From: Hyphomicrobiaceae bacterium
GTDB taxonomy: Bacteria > Pseudomonadota > Alphaproteobacteria > Rhizobiales > HXMU1428-3
NCBI GenBank assembly: GCA_028285025.1
Contig: JANQQH010000236.1
Span: 1-14,165 of the forward strand
DNA: 14,165 bases
Direction: 5' to 3'
Shown: piece by piece, positions 13,370-14,165 of the stretch
Position numbering within the stretch: position 1 is the first letter of the stretch
Layout: every line of letters starts with the position of its first letter
The notes under the pieces: model-generated
Told to the model about the DNA's origin: nothing
Databases searched by the model: none
Seen by the model: only the letters and a program-made list of their open reading frames with translations
Translations under genes and position numbers: made by a program

Positions 13370-14165
13370 ATGGATATTTTTCTAATTGTTTTGGTTCTTT
13401 TGGTTCTGGCAGTCATTTACTCCGGCGTGGTGATTGTTCCTCAAGGGTATAATTACACCATTGAACGGTTTGGCCGGTATACAAAAACACTCAAACCAGG
13501 TTTGGCGATCATCATTCCGTTTATTGACCAAATCGGCAATAAGGTGAATATGATGGAGCGGGTCTTAGATGTGCCCAGCCAGGAAATCATCACCAAAGAC
13601 AACGCCATGGTCAAAGTTGACGGGGTAAACTTTTTCCAAGTTTTGGATGCGGCGCGCTCTACTTACGAAGTGAACTTTTTGGAAAACGCCATTTTAAACC
13701 TAACGATGACCAACATCAGAACCGTGATGGGGTCTATGGACCTGGACCAATTGCTCTCTAACCGTGATGAGATTAATGCCCGGCTCTTGACCATTGTTGA
13801 TGATGCAACCAACCCCTGGGGCGTCAAAGTCACCCGGATTGAAATTAAAGACATCGCCCCGCCAAGAGACTTGGTTGATGCCATGGCCCGCCAAATGAAG
13901 GCGGAACGTGAAAAGCGTGCCTCTATTCTAGAAGCTGAAGGCGAGCGCCAATCAGAAATTTTGCGCGCTGAAGGTGAAAAGCAGGCCGCTGTTCTTGAAG
14001 CTGAAGGGCGTAAAGAGGCCGCATTTAGAGACGCTGAAGCGCGCGAGCGGGCAGCAGAGGCGGAAGCGTCGCGTTTTATGCCGGTGGCCGTACTAAAAGG
14101 CTCCGGAGAAAAGGGCGTAGGAGGAGGCAAGATCAGAAACTCATTGGTGGTCTTTCAGTTTTCGG
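13370..14165 (+). CDS. SPFH/Band 7 (stomatin-like) membrane protein, QmcA-like, C-terminal part outside window
   Basis: The frame is open from the ATG at 13370 to the window edge (265 codons). AAGG lies about 10 bases upstream. Residues 2-22 are a membrane segment, followed by the classic stomatin opening [22 protein letters not shown] (parts at 24-36 and 38-44) and PFIDQI (50-55). [13 protein letters not shown] (66-78), VDGVNFFQV (83-91) and [15 protein letters not shown] (154-168) are standard Band 7 elements. Residues 173-233 are an alanine/glutamate-rich coiled coil with repeated EAEGERQ-like units, as in QmcA. SPFH proteins assemble into membrane cages that organise proteases and lipids, often with an NfeD partner. 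Oddly, from about residue 235 the sequence no longer follows the expected coiled-coil and NYF-type segment; see findings. Confidence 0.88.
   Translation, partial: MDIFLIVLVLLVLAVIYSGVVIVPQGYNYTIERFGRYTKTLKPGLAIIIPFIDQIGNKVNMMERVLDVPSQEIITKDNAMVKVDGVNFFQVLDAARSTYEVNFLENAILNLTMTNIRTVMGSMDLDQLLSNRDEINARLLTIVDDATNPWGVKVTRIEIKDIAPPRDLVDAMARQMKAEREKRASILEAEGERQSEILRAEGEKQAAVLEAEGRKEAAFRDAEARERAAEAEASRFMPVAVLKGSGEKGVGGGKIRNSLVVFQFS

Noticed and set aside
13663..14130. 155-codon minus-strand frame opposite the SPFH gene
   Set aside because: Ala/Ser-rich translation that mirrors the Ala/Glu-rich coiled coil on the plus strand; a shadow frame.

Overview
The window looks like a chromosomal segment of a moderately AT-rich alphaproteobacterium. 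The support is the alphaproteobacterial type of ferrochelatase (CQC motif beside the active-site histidine), a TakP/FcbT-type TRAP transporter, paired small YkuD enzymes and a DUF1007/RcnA-like zinc module. The genus cannot be told from the sequence. No rRNA, tRNA, CRISPR array, insertion sequence or phage gene is visible.

Layout. Positions 1-546 (minus) hold the N-terminal part of an exported glycoside hydrolase family 3 protein cut by the window edge. It is divergent from a 583-residue exported TPR protein with a very basic tail (817-2568). Two consecutive exported L,D-transpeptidases follow (2794-3339 and 3639-4226). A strong bidirectional terminator (4304-4348) separates them from a convergent znuA (4384-5514, minus). 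Together the first four genes suggest a cell-wall theme.

The centre of the window is a zinc locus. znuA encodes a periplasmic zinc-binding protein whose histidine-rich loop is built from three nearly identical 60-bp repeats. It is divergent from a two-gene unit, zevA (DUF1007) and zevB (NicO/RcnA-like permease with its own His/Cys-rich loop). A membrane-anchored thioredoxin-fold protein with a CDHC motif comes next. Between znuA and zevA lie three copies of a 15-bp palindrome (TGTAAT-N3-ATTACA) at exact 25-bp spacing, overlapping a predicted znuA promoter. This is best explained as a triple operator for the zinc regulator Zur acting on both directions. No znuC or znuB is present here, so how ZnuA delivers zinc is open.

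Positions 8198-11532 form a complete three-gene TRAP transporter operon: a Tat-exported binding protein, a small permease and an enlarged large permease. A 457-base gap with hairpins and one possible tiny membrane peptide follows. Then come hemH (11990-13081, ferrochelatase, GTG start) and, after another gap with an inverted repeat and a terminator-like hairpin, a QmcA-like SPFH membrane protein running off the right edge. Its last ~30 codons do not look like the family.
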